Source: Azonexus sp.
GTDB lineage: Bacteria; Pseudomonadota; Gammaproteobacteria; Burkholderiales; Rhodocyclaceae
Length of the DNA stretch: 64,000 bases
Direction of reading: 5' to 3'
Assembly: GCF_023150235.1 (NCBI RefSeq)
Contig: NZ_JAKLLH010000012.1
Span: 97,626-161,625, forward strand
Positions within the stretch are counted from its first letter, which is position 1. Each line of letters starts with the position of its first letter. The notes beneath the pieces are model-generated. The model searched no databases and was not told the DNA's origin. It worked only from the letters and a program-made list of their open reading frames with translations. This document shows, piece after piece, positions 18,144-25,682 of this stretch. The position numbers and the translations under genes were made by a program.

Positions 18144-19472
18144 TCAAAACACGTCGCGGCGGTAACGTCCACTTTCCGCCAGGCCGGCAAGCCCGGCTTC
18201 GCCCAAGAGTTCGCGCAGAGTTTGCTCGACGCCCTCGCCCATGCCTCGGCGACTGCCGCAGACGTAGATAGCGGCACCGTGCTCGACCCAGGCACGTAGC
18301 TCGACCGCGCATTGCTGCAAGCGGTGCTGGACGTAGCCGGGCTGATCCGGGCAGCGGGAAAAAACCTGCTCGAGCCGCAGACCCGCGTCCAGCAGCAGAC
18401 GCGAGGCGTACCCGTCGCTGCGCGGGCAGCGTTCGCCGTAAAACAGCCAATGCTGATCGCCGCCGGCAGCCCGCGCAGCCTTGAGATGCGCCATCAAGCC
18501 GGCCAGGCCGACGCCGCCGCCAATCAGGATCAAGGGGCGGCGGGCATTGTCGTCCAGCGCGAAAGCCGCATGCGGGCGAATCCGCCAGTCGACACTTTCG
18601 CCCACGCGCAATTCGCGGCAGAGAAAATTCGAGGCCAATCCCGGTCGACCGTGTGCGTCAACCTGCCGCCGGACCAGCAGTTGCAGGCAGCCGTCCGCCG
18701 GCAGCGAGGCGATGGAATAGTCGCGGGCAGCATCCCAGCCCTCGAGCCGGATACTGGCCAGATCGCCGGATTGCCAGCTCGGCGGCGGGCCGTCGTGCGG
18801 CGCGAAGACCAGGCGATGAATTTCGCCGCCGGGGCTGCCGGGGTTGAGGTACTCACGTTCGCGCAGGCACCAGCGCACGGGCCTTGCCGGCGGGCAGGCC
18901 GGGGTCGTATCAACGGCCACGGCGGGGAGCGCGGCAAACCAGGCCTCGACAACGTCCGCATCGCCACGGTTAACGTAGTGCGCCGCCTGCCAGGCAGTGG
19001 CGCCCGCCATCGTCAGGACGCCATCGAGTTGCCGCCCAAAGGCGCAGAACGCCGGATAGCGGTCGTCGCCCAGGGCCAGTAGGGAATAACGACAGGCGCG
19101 CAGCGGGGAGTCGCCGGCCGTGCGCCGAAAATCGGCCAGACGGGCCACGAAATGCCGGGCATTATCCGGCGCCTCGCCATCGCCCGCCGTGGCGACGATG
19201 AACAGGAAGCGGCCACCGGCAGCCAGGGCCTGCGGCGAGAGGTGATCGAGCGGCAGCACGCCAGCCACGCCGAGTCGTGCCGCGCTTTCCTCCGCCAGGG
19301 TTTGCGCTGTCCCGGTCTGGCTGGCATAGACCACGGTCCACTCGCCGGCCGGCGACAAAACCGGCCGCGTCCGGCGCCAGGCGTGCCAGCAAAGGCCAAG
19401 CCAGGCCAGCAGCAGGAAGGCGGCCAAGGCCAGACGCGCCGGCGGCAGCATGGCCCACGCTTCCGGGATCAC
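18144..19472 (-). CDS. Membrane-anchored flavodoxin/NADPH-flavin oxidoreductase (CysJ/P450-reductase type)
   Basis: 442 residues: one N-terminal membrane helix (about residues 10-30), a flavodoxin domain (about 43-185, with VVYASQTGTAQTLAEESA for FMN phosphate and ALGDDRYPAFCAFG), then an FAD/NADPH reductase domain (RDYSIASLPADG for FAD, LILIGGGVGLAGLMAHL for nucleotide, and a terminal aromatic in GRYRRDVF). Such diflavin reductases pass electrons from NADPH to a partner; beside PepSY and siderophore genes the likely role is reducing ferric iron or a ferrisiderophore. Its ATG overlaps the DUF4198 stop by four bases. The C-terminus is intact and abuts the receptor remnant. Confidence 0.85.
   Translation of the reverse strand: MIPEAWAMLPPARLALAAFLLLAWLGLCWHAWRRTRPVLSPAGEWTVVYASQTGTAQTLAEESAARLGVAGVLPLDHLSPQALAAGGRFLFIVATAGDGEAPDNARHFVARLADFRRTAGDSPLRACRYSLLALGDDRYPAFCAFGRQLDGVLTMAGATAWQAAHYVNRGDADVVEAWFAALPAVAVDTTPACPPARPVRWCLREREYLNPGSPGGEIHRLVFAPHDGPPPSWQSGDLASIRLEGWDAARDYSIASLPADGCLQLLVRRQVDAHGRPGLASNFLCRELRVGESVDWRIRPHAAFALDDNARRPLILIGGGVGLAGLMAHLKAARAAGGDQHWLFYGERCPRSDGYASRLLLDAGLRLEQVFSRCPDQPGYVQHRLQQCAVELRAWVEHGAAIYVCGSRRGMGEGVEQTLRELLGEAGLAGLAESGRYRRDVF
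18642..18651. repeat. CGGTCGACCG core in the flavodoxin reductase gene
   Basis: In-frame 10-bp core, extended on one side only (CCGTGTG). It encodes part of a V-D-R motif. Confidence 0.6.
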
Positions 19473-20320
19473 TGCGCCTGCACTTCCACCGTGCCGGCAT
19501 AGGTCCAGCGCCGGGCCGGCATGGCCGGGCGCGGCTGACCTTCGGCGACGACCGGTGCCGGCGGATAGCTGGCGCTGATCCAGTACATCTCGGCAAAGGG
19601 CCAGGTCACGCTGAATTCGCCCTTGGCATCGGAAACGGCCGTGACCTCGCGCAAGACGCCGCGATAGCGGACATTGCCCGGCGCGAGCGCGACCTTGAGA
19701 TCGGGAAGCGGCTTGCCGTCGAGCAGGACGCGGAAACGCGCTGTTTCGCCGGCGTGATACTCGTCCGGCGCGCTCAGGGGCAAGACTTCAAGGCCGATGC
19801 CTGCCGGCTTCAAGGCCTCGCCCCCGGAACGAGCGGACGAAACGACGGTTTCGATCCGCGTGTGAATGCGGGTCACCTGCAATTCGCTGGCGCCAGCCGG
19901 AATTTCCTTCTCCAGCGCCTCGACGCTGCCGCGCCAGCGCTTGGCCTCGCCGTTGAGCTTGTAACTGGCCATTGCGTTTTCGCCGACCAACGCAATGCGG
20001 TAGCTGCCGGGCTTGGGCAGTTGCACGTCGAAAACGCTGCGCCGCTTGCCGGTAAAGGTTTGCGCCGGCGCCAGGGCTTCTCCGTCGGGACCGACAATCG
20101 ACAAGCGGTCGAGCCAGAGCGGACTGGTATCGAATTCAAAGGCGTTTTCACCGACGGCGGCATCGACGGTCACCCAGGCATCCCGCGCCTCGACCACCGT
20201 GGTCGACGGCAGCAGAAAAGGGCGGTGCGCCTCGGCGGCCAGGGGAAGCAGCGCCAGCAACAGCGCGCAGGCCGGGGCGGTCAGCATGGGATTTTTCACG
20301 GTCAACCGGTGTTTTTGCAT
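19469..20320 (-). CDS. DUF4198 periplasmic protein
   Basis: A 283-residue exported protein. The ATG at 20320 has GGAG at a suitable distance and is followed by a signal peptide (LTAPACALLLALLPLAAEAHRP); 30 upstream in-frame codons lack these features. The mature part has the DUF4198 pattern: HRPFLLPSTTVV at the start, YHAGETARFRVLLDGKPL, and the GEFSVTWPFAEMYWI segment. DUF4198 proteins are periplasmic, Ig-like, and found with TonB receptors and nickel/cobalt/iron uptake genes. It is coupled to the downstream reductase by an ATGA overlap. A degenerate palindrome (TTCACGGTCAACCGG) lies near the start codon. Between it and DUF2271 lie 224 bp with no gene I can support. Confidence 0.8.
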   Translation of the reverse strand: MQKHRLTVKNPMLTAPACALLLALLPLAAEAHRPFLLPSTTVVEARDAWVTVDAAVGENAFEFDTSPLWLDRLSIVGPDGEALAPAQTFTGKRRSVFDVQLPKPGSYRIALVGENAMASYKLNGEAKRWRGSVEALEKEIPAGASELQVTRIHTRIETVVSSARSGGEALKPAGIGLEVLPLSAPDEYHAGETARFRVLLDGKPLPDLKVALAPGNVRYRGVLREVTAVSDAKGEFSVTWPFAEMYWISASYPPAPVVAEGQPRPAMPARRWTYAGTVEVQAQ

Positions 20321-20544
20321 GATTTCGTTCTCCAGGGGCAATACGGAAGGGGTGTGCGCGAGCGAAGCGGGTGCGACGCGGCTCAGCGCCGCTGAATTAT
20401 TCGGGCCCACCCGAGCAAGGGGTCCAGGCGGACACGATCAAGGCGCAAAGCGCTGCCGTAGCTCGGGGCATGGCGAGGATTGGCAAGGCCGAGCGGGTTC
20501 GTCTGGGCGCGGGGAGCAGCGATGAAGCAATAGTTCACGGGCGC

Positions 20545-21057
20545 TCAGGGCTTGGCCTGCAGGCTGACCGCGCCCAACTCTTCCTGCCCGCGCACGCTGG
20601 CGTTTTGCGCGCTCTTCGGCGGCCAGGCCAGCGGCAGGCGGACCACTTCGCGGCCGCCGCCCTCGCGCGCCGCTTCGACGAACAGCGTGTAGTTGCCCGG
20701 TGCCAGCTTGTCGAGCGGGGCCTTGCCGGCGACGAAATTGAGGGTGTGCACGCCGGGCGCGCGGGTGGCGCTGCTCACCGCGTCGAGCGGCAATTCGACG
20801 TCACGGCCGCCCTTGCGCCACCACTGGCGCAGATCCTTGATCCACTTGAGGCCGGCGTTGTCCTTCTTTTTCTGGTCGTACCAGACCGCCAGGTGCGTCG
20901 TCTGCGCCGGCTCGCCACCCTCCAGCCAGACGGCCAGGTAGGGCCGGTGGTACTCGGCGACCGGCAGCGGCGGCAGCTCGACCTTCAAGGACAATTCGGC
21001 GGCGGCAGCCGGCAGCGCCAGCAGCAAGGCGGAAGCAAGGAGGACGGTTTTTTTCAT
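20545..21057 (-). CDS. DUF2271 periplasmic protein
   Basis: A 170-residue exported protein starting MKKTVLLASALLLALPAAAA, a textbook signal peptide. The mature domain has YHRPYLAVWLEG and THLAVWYDQ, then WIKDLRQWWRKGG and APGNYTLFVEAAREGG, matching the DUF2271 family found beside PepSY and TonB siderophore genes. The start is set by the signal peptide; a longer frame to 21240 is antisense-like filler. It lies 21 bp after the PepSY gene on the same strand, so they share a transcript. Its function is unknown; binding of ferric chelates or assisting the PepSY protein is a guess from context. Confidence 0.82.
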   Translation of the reverse strand: MKKTVLLASALLLALPAAAAELSLKVELPPLPVAEYHRPYLAVWLEGGEPAQTTHLAVWYDQKKKDNAGLKWIKDLRQWWRKGGRDVELPLDAVSSATRAPGVHTLNFVAGKAPLDKLAPGNYTLFVEAAREGGGREVVRLPLAWPPKSAQNASVRGQEELGAVSLQAKP

Positions 21058-21077
21058 CGGTGAGGACTTTCTCGGGG

Positions 21078-21752
21078 TCAATGGAAGCAGAGCAGGATGA
21101 TCAGCAAGGGCAGCACCGCGCCGCCGGCGACCAGCGGCCAGGTCGCGGCCCGCTGCGCCGCATGGCGCTGCAGGATCCACAAGCCGCTGAGCGAAAACAC
21201 CAGGCTGCCGACCGCGATCAGGTCGATGAACCAGGCCCACGCGGCCCCGGTGTGGCGGCCTTTGTGCAGGTCGTTGGCCCAGGCGATCCAGCCGCGGTCG
21301 CTGTGTTCGTATTCGATCTCGCCGCTTTCCGGGTCGATGCGCAGCCAGGCATCGCCGCCAGGGCGCGGCAGCGGCAGGTAGATTTCATCGGCCGACCACT
21401 CGGCGGCCACCGCAGTCAGCCCGCGCAATTGCCACTCGCCGGCCAGCCAGGCGCGCACGCCAGGCGGCAAGGCGGTCTGCCGCGTCGCCGTCAGTTGCGC
21501 GGCGCGCAGCTCGGTAAGCAGTTCGGGCGGCAAGGCCGCCTGCCGCCGCTGCACCTGTGCCTTGGCCTCGATCGTCCCGGCATGGTTGAGCGTGATCCCG
21601 GTCGCCGCGAACAGCAGCATGCCAACCAGGCACAAGGCCGAGCTGACCCAGTGGATGGTCAGGAGCAGGCGCAAGGACGCCGAACGCCCGGCCAGCGCGG
21701 CATGAGCGGAAGTTTGGGGAGCCTGGGAAGAAGAGGAAACGGGGGAATTCAC
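21078..21752 (-). CDS. PepSY-associated membrane protein
   Basis: About 224 residues with an N-terminal membrane helix (IHWVSSALCLVGMLLFAATG), a periplasmic PepSY-type region (DEIYLPLPRPGGDAWLRIDP and YEHSDRGWIAWANDLHKGRH), and two C-terminal helices (FIDLIAVGSLVFSLSGLW, LVAGGAVLPLLIILL). PepSY-TM proteins beside TonB receptors are thought to take part in ferrisiderophore reduction. The start is uncertain: there is no ATG early in frame. I prefer the GTG at 21752 (MNSPVSSSS), which lies inside a palindrome copy; a TTG at 21833 is the alternative. It heads the four-gene operon, with a Fur-like site about 180 bp upstream. Confidence 0.78.
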   Translation of the reverse strand: MNSPVSSSSQAPQTSAHAALAGRSASLRLLLTIHWVSSALCLVGMLLFAATGITLNHAGTIEAKAQVQRRQAALPPELLTELRAAQLTATRQTALPPGVRAWLAGEWQLRGLTAVAAEWSADEIYLPLPRPGGDAWLRIDPESGEIEYEHSDRGWIAWANDLHKGRHTGAAWAWFIDLIAVGSLVFSLSGLWILQRHAAQRAATWPLVAGGAVLPLLIILLCFH

Positions 21753-21761
21753 GGTCGACCG
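21752..21761. repeat. CGGTCGACCG copy at the PepSY gene start
   Basis: The family core sits at the proposed GTG start of the PepSY gene; TTCA precedes it on the plus strand, so the left half of the longer palindrome is kept and the right half is lost. Confidence 0.65.
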
Positions 21762-21928
21762 GCCAAAAGCAGAAAAATCCCGGCCCTGCGCGGTCAGGCA
21801 GTAAGCATTACTGCCGCCGGCAACCCACTGCAAAATGGGGGTGGATCAGGACGGGTCAGGCGATGGCTGGCGACGCGGCGGTTCCGGCGCGATGCCGGAA
21901 GCGAAGCCGGATTGGCTGGCTGGGCCGG

Positions 21929-21956
21929 ATATTATTTGATAATGGTTCGCAATAGC
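21929..21956. promoter_or_regulatory. Candidate Fur box upstream of the PepSY operon
   Basis: The A/T-rich stretch ATATTATTTGATAATGGTTC stands out in a GC-rich region and holds ATTAT-TTG-ATAAT plus a GATAATGG Fur half. It lies between the PepSY operon (minus) and trmJ. The rest of 21834-22154 holds one palindrome core (22047-22056) and no gene. Confidence 0.5.
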
Positions 21957-22046
21957 AAGAAGACCGGGGAAATTCGCGAGGGCGAGCATGCGCCCCCGTC
22001 AGGCGCAGCGCGAGCCTGAGGGGCGCGCTCGCTGTCGCCGCTGCCA

Positions 22047-22056
22047 CGGTCGACCG
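22047..22056. repeat. Intergenic CGGTCGACCG copy
   Basis: The core is preceded by CA and followed by CC, so the inner 10 bp are symmetric. It lies between the PepSY operon and trmJ. Confidence 0.6.
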
Positions 22057-22154
22057 CCGCTACGGGCGGAAATGCCTCGCCTGCTGCCCCGCCCCCATCA
22101 TCGCAGCACAACGCAGCCAAGCCGCAGCGACCGGGCAAACTTGCGGGCGACGAC

Positions 22155-22919
22155 TCAGCCCGACTTGCGCCCGTGCCCGGTCGGCTTTTGCGTCGCGGCG
22201 AGCAGGCCGCGCAGGATGTTGACCTCGTCGGCCTCCAGCCGGGCGCGGGCAAACAGGCGCTGCAGCTTGGGCAACAGGCGCCCCGGCTGCTCGGGGTTGT
22301 AGAAGCCGGTGTCGGTCATCACCTGTTCGAGATGCTGCAGCAGCCCGTCGATTTCGCGATGGGTCGCGGCCGGAGCGGCGAACGGCGTGGCGCCCTGGCT
22401 GGCCAGCGGCGGCTGTTCGGCAAAGGCGCTCATCCGGCATTCGTAGCACAGTACCTGCACCGCCGAGCCGAGGTTCAGTGAACTGAACTCAGGATTGGTC
22501 GGAATCGTTGCCGCCGCCTGGCATTCGCGAACTTCCTCGTTGCTCAGGCCCATCGTTTCGTTACCGAAGACCAGCGCCACCGGAGCGTGCGCCGCCTCGG
22601 CGAGCAGGCGGGCGATGCTGGCGCGCGGCGCCCCGACCGCCGGGCCGAGATCGCGCTGGCGCGCCGACAGGGCGATGGCGAAAGACGTATCGGCCAGTGC
22701 CGCGCTCAGGTTCGGCACGACGCGCGCCGCCTGCAGCACGTCGACCGCGCCGGTCGCCCGCGTATCGGCCTCGGGATCAGGAAATTGCCGCGGTTCGACC
22801 AGCCACAGATCGTGCAGCCCCATCGTCTTCATCGCCCGCGCCACAGCACCGATATTGCCGGGATGACTGGGGCGGCAGAGAACAACCCGGATACGGGCGA
22901 GCAGGTCTTCCGGTTTCAT
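22155..22919 (-). CDS. trmJ: tRNA (cytidine/uridine-2'-O-)-methyltransferase TrmJ
   Basis: A 254-residue SPOUT-class methyltransferase that 2'-O-methylates position 32 of tRNA. It opens IRVVLCRPSHPGNIGAVARA with the conserved N-x-G-A-x-A-R pattern, has VALVFGNETMGLSNEE (SPOUT motif 2) near residue 125 and FSSLNLGSAVQVLCYE (motif 3) near residue 160, forming the trefoil-knot SAM site. I use the ATG at 22919, as the 16 extra codons to 22967 are not family-like. It is divergent from suhB with 66 bp between; this pairing is common in beta- and gammaproteobacteria. Confidence 0.9.
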   Translation of the reverse strand: MKPEDLLARIRVVLCRPSHPGNIGAVARAMKTMGLHDLWLVEPRQFPDPEADTRATGAVDVLQAARVVPNLSAALADTSFAIALSARQRDLGPAVGAPRASIARLLAEAAHAPVALVFGNETMGLSNEEVRECQAAATIPTNPEFSSLNLGSAVQVLCYECRMSAFAEQPPLASQGATPFAAPAATHREIDGLLQHLEQVMTDTGFYNPEQPGRLLPKLQRLFARARLEADEVNILRGLLAATQKPTGHGRKSG

Positions 22920-22985
22920 GGTGTAAAATCCTGTTTTTCCAAAATGAAGCGGGTGACTCCTGGTCACCCGTCAGCTCTTTAAGTC

Positions 22986-23804
22986 ATGCATCCAGCCCTG
23001 AATATCGCCATCAAGGCGGCGCGTCGCGCCGGCCAGATCATCAATCGTGCCTCCAACGACCTCGATTCGCTCAAGGTCGCCAGCAAGCAGCCCAACGATT
23101 TCGTCACCGAAGTCGACCGCGCCGCCGAAGCCACGATCATCGAAACGCTGCAAGAGGCGTATCCGCACTATGCGATTCTAGCAGAGGAGTCCGGCCACAC
23201 CGCCGCCCGCTCCGGCCAGGAATCCGAGTACCAGTGGATCATCGACCCGCTCGACGGCACCACCAACTTCATCCACGGTCTGCCGCAGTACGCGATCTCG
23301 ATTGCGCTGGCCAAGGGCAATGTGATTGAGCAGGCGGTGGTCTACGACCCCAACCGCAACGAGCTGTTCACCGCCTCCAAGGGCGCCGGCGCCTTCCTCA
23401 ACGAGCGCCGCATCCGGGTTTCGCGCCGCCTCAAGCTGGGCGATGCACTGATCGGTACCGGTTTCCCCTACCGCGAACTCGGCCATCTCGATACCTACCT
23501 GGCGATCTTCCGCGAACTGGTCGAAAAGACCGCCGGCCAGCGCCGTCCCGGCGCCGCCTCGCTCGATCTCGCCTACGTTGCCTGCGGCCGTTACGATGGT
23601 TTCTGGGAATTCGGCCTGGCCCCGTGGGACATGGCGGCCGGCGCGCTGCTGATTTCCGAAGCCGGCGGCCTGGTCAGCGACCTGCGCGGCGATGCCAATT
23701 ACCTCGACACCGGCAACGTCGTCGCCGGCACGCCGAAGGTCTTCGCCCCGATGCTCAAGCTGATCCAGGACCGTCTGCCCGACTCCCTGCTCAACCGCGG
23801 CTGA
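22986..23804 (+). CDS. suhB: Inositol-1-monophosphatase family protein SuhB
   Basis: 272 residues with the Mg-dependent phosphatase signatures EVDRAAE near residue 43, LAEESG near residue 67, and [20 protein letters not shown] near residues 84-103, plus the C-terminal [17 protein letters not shown] near residue 215. SuhB hydrolyses inositol phosphates in vitro; in E. coli it also works in rRNA transcription antitermination. It is a single-gene unit ended by a strong intrinsic terminator. Confidence 0.93.
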   Translation: MHPALNIAIKAARRAGQIINRASNDLDSLKVASKQPNDFVTEVDRAAEATIIETLQEAYPHYAILAEESGHTAARSGQESEYQWIIDPLDGTTNFIHGLPQYAISIALAKGNVIEQAVVYDPNRNELFTASKGAGAFLNERRIRVSRRLKLGDALIGTGFPYRELGHLDTYLAIFRELVEKTAGQRRPGAASLDLAYVACGRYDGFWEFGLAPWDMAAGALLISEAGGLVSDLRGDANYLDTGNVVAGTPKVFAPMLKLIQDRLPDSLLNRG

Positions 23805-23850
23805 CCTCGGCGTCGCCAGCCCTGCCCGGCCTTTCCTCCATTGAGCGCCC

Positions 23851-23884
23851 AAGCCGCCCTGAAATTCTTCGGGCGGCTTTTTTC
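23851..23884 (+). terminator. Intrinsic terminator after suhB
   Basis: AAGCCGCCC (23851-23859) pairs with GGGCGGCTT (23871-23879) around an 11-nt loop, followed by a T run. Confidence 0.9.
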
Positions 23885-24002
23885 TTTCCGCCTCCCGGCC
23901 ATTTATTTCAAAATCGAATAACAAGATAAAAACACGTTCTTAATTGAATATTAAGACCGCGCTACAATTCGCCTCATTCGACAATCCCTGCGGATTACCC
24001 AG

Positions 24003-24938
24003 ATGACTCAAAGCAACAGCTCCACGCTCTCCCATCTCGACTGGCTCGAAGCCGAAGCCATCCACATCATGCGCGAAGTGGCCGGCCAGTGTTCCAACCC
24101 GGTGCTGCTCTTCTCCGGCGGCAAGGACTCGATCTGCATGCTGCGCATCGCCGAAAAGGCCTTCCGCCCCGGCAAGTTCCCCTTCCCGCTGATGCACATC
24201 GACACCGGCCACAACTACCAGGAAGTCGTTGCCTTCCGCGACCAGCGCGCCGCCGAACTCGGCGAGCGGCTGATTGTCCGTTCGGTGGAGGATTCGATGC
24301 AGCGCGGCACGGTCGTCCTCAAGCACGAAGGCGAATCGCGCAACAAGCACCAGTCGGTGACGCTGCTCGAAGCCATCGAGGAATTCGGCTTCGACGCCTG
24401 CATCGGCGGCGCCCGCCGCGACGAGGAAAAGGCCCGCGCCAAGGAACGGATCATGAGCTTCCGTGACGAATTCGGCCAATGGGACCCGAAGAACCAGCGT
24501 CCGGAACTGTGGAACCTCTACAACGCCCGCAGCCATAAAGGCGAGAACATCCGCGCCTTCCCGATCTCGAACTGGACCGAAATGGACGTCTGGCAATACA
24601 TCGAGCGCGAAGGCCTCGAACTGCCGAGCATTTATTTCGCCCACACCCGCCCGGTGGTGATCCGCCAGGGCGCCATCGTCCCGGTCAACGTGCCGCTGAT
24701 GAATGGCGAGCTGACCAACCTGCCGAAAGCCGGTGAAGAAATCGTCGATCTGCAGGTGCGCTTCCGCACCGTCGGCGACATCTCCTGCACGGCGCCGGTC
24801 GAATCGGATGCCGATACGGTCGAGAAGATCGTCGTCGAAACCGCGACCACCACGATTACCGAGCGCGGCGCCACCCGCCTGGACGACCAGACCAGTGAAG
24901 CCTCGATGGAACAGCGCAAGAAGGAAGGCTATTTTTAA
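24003..24938 (+). CDS. cysD: Sulfate adenylyltransferase small subunit CysD
   Basis: 311 residues. CysD with CysN makes APS from ATP and sulfate, the first step of assimilatory sulfate reduction. It has the PP-loop SGGKDSICML near residue 38, DTGHNYQEV near residue 66, the GGARRDEEKARAKER segment near residue 138, and the FPISNWTEMDVWQYI segment near residue 182. Its stop overlaps an in-frame ATG (TAATG) that opens a short leader into the toxin-antitoxin pair. In most genomes cysN follows directly; here it is displaced by about 740 bp. Confidence 0.95.
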   Translation: MTQSNSSTLSHLDWLEAEAIHIMREVAGQCSNPVLLFSGGKDSICMLRIAEKAFRPGKFPFPLMHIDTGHNYQEVVAFRDQRAAELGERLIVRSVEDSMQRGTVVLKHEGESRNKHQSVTLLEAIEEFGFDACIGGARRDEEKARAKERIMSFRDEFGQWDPKNQRPELWNLYNARSHKGENIRAFPISNWTEMDVWQYIEREGLELPSIYFAHTRPVVIRQGAIVPVNVPLMNGELTNLPKAGEEIVDLQVRFRTVGDISCTAPVESDADTVEKIVVETATTTITERGATRLDDQTSEASMEQRKKEGYF

Positions 24939-24994
24939 TGGCCGTGGAGAAGGCGCCTACAGAAAAATCGCTCCTTGCGGAAGAGGCCAGGGCG

Positions 24995-25024
24995 TTGTAC
25001 ATTGAAAACGAAAACAATGTACAA
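24995..25024. promoter_or_regulatory. Perfect inverted-repeat operator in front of the antitoxin
   Basis: TTGTACATTG (24995-25004) and CAATGTACAA (25015-25024) are exact reverse complements separated by AAAACGAAAA. It ends just before a CAGGAG ribosome site and the antitoxin ATG at 25037. Placement and symmetry fit autoregulation by the antitoxin, as in other Phd/YefM systems. Confidence 0.8.
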
Positions 25025-25036
25025 CAGGAGCCCGCC

Positions 25037-25285
25037 ATGCTTGCCAGCCAGACGATCTACGGCCTTTCCGCCCTGCGCGCCAATCTCTTCCAGATTGCCG
25101 ATGCGGCCCTGCAAAGCGGCGAACCGGTGCCGCTCGAACGTAACGGCCAGCGTTTGTGGCTGGTACCCGAGCGCACGGAAAGCCGCATCGAGCGCCTGCC
25201 GATACTCGATCTCATCGTTGGCGACGCCGACGATCTCGCCACCCTGAATGTCAGCGAATGGAACGAAACCCGAAACCTCGCCTGA
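25037..25285 (+). CDS. Phd/YefM-type antitoxin
   Basis: 82 residues: MLASQTIYGLSALRANLFQI is the N-terminal DNA-binding/dimer part seen in Phd/YefM-type antitoxins, followed by a charged C-terminal half that would bind the toxin. A CAGGAG ribosome site sits 6-7 bp before the ATG at 25037. An in-frame ATG at 24938, overlapping the cysD stop, would add 33 residues encoded partly by the operator, so I reject it. It overlaps the toxin gene by 28 bp. Confidence 0.75.
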   Translation: MLASQTIYGLSALRANLFQIADAALQSGEPVPLERNGQRLWLVPERTESRIERLPILDLIVGDADDLATLNVSEWNETRNLA

Positions 25286-25656
25286 CCTTCATCGACACCC
25301 ACATTGCCGTCTGGCTGTGCGCAGAAAAGCGCCGCAGCTTTCCGGCCAAGGCGGTGACGGCGATTGAGGACGGCTGGCTGGCCATCTCGCCCATGGTCGT
25401 GCTGGAACTCGATTTCCTGCACGAAATCGGCCGTATCAAGGTCGGGAGTGCCGGCATCCTGAATGCCCTGGCCGGCCTGCCCATCCACATCGACCAGACG
25501 CCATTCCAGGCGGTGAGTCAGGCTGCGGCCACACAGACCTGGACACGCGATCCCTTTGACCGGCTGATCGTCGGACAGGCGATTGCCGCCGGCGGCTGGC
25601 TGGTCACGGCCGACGAATGCATCCGCCAACATTTTCCCCAGACCCTCTGGGATTGA
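25258..25656 (+). CDS. VapC-type PIN-domain toxin
   Basis: 132 residues with the PIN-domain acidic pattern: D in FIDTHIAVWL near residue 12, E in VVLELDFL near residue 47, D in WTRDPFDRLIVGQA near residue 100, and D in LVTADECI near residue 118. PIN toxins are Mg-dependent RNases that act on tRNA or rRNA. The start ATG at 25258 lies within the antitoxin gene, giving overlap and coupling. The pair sits between cysD and cysN, on the same strand, so it may be transcribed with the cys operon as well as from its own operator-promoter. Confidence 0.82.
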   Translation: MERNPKPRLTFIDTHIAVWLCAEKRRSFPAKAVTAIEDGWLAISPMVVLELDFLHEIGRIKVGSAGILNALAGLPIHIDQTPFQAVSQAAATQTWTRDPFDRLIVGQAIAAGGWLVTADECIRQHFPQTLWD

Positions 25657-25682
25657 ATTCTCTCTTTCTGACGAAAACCACT

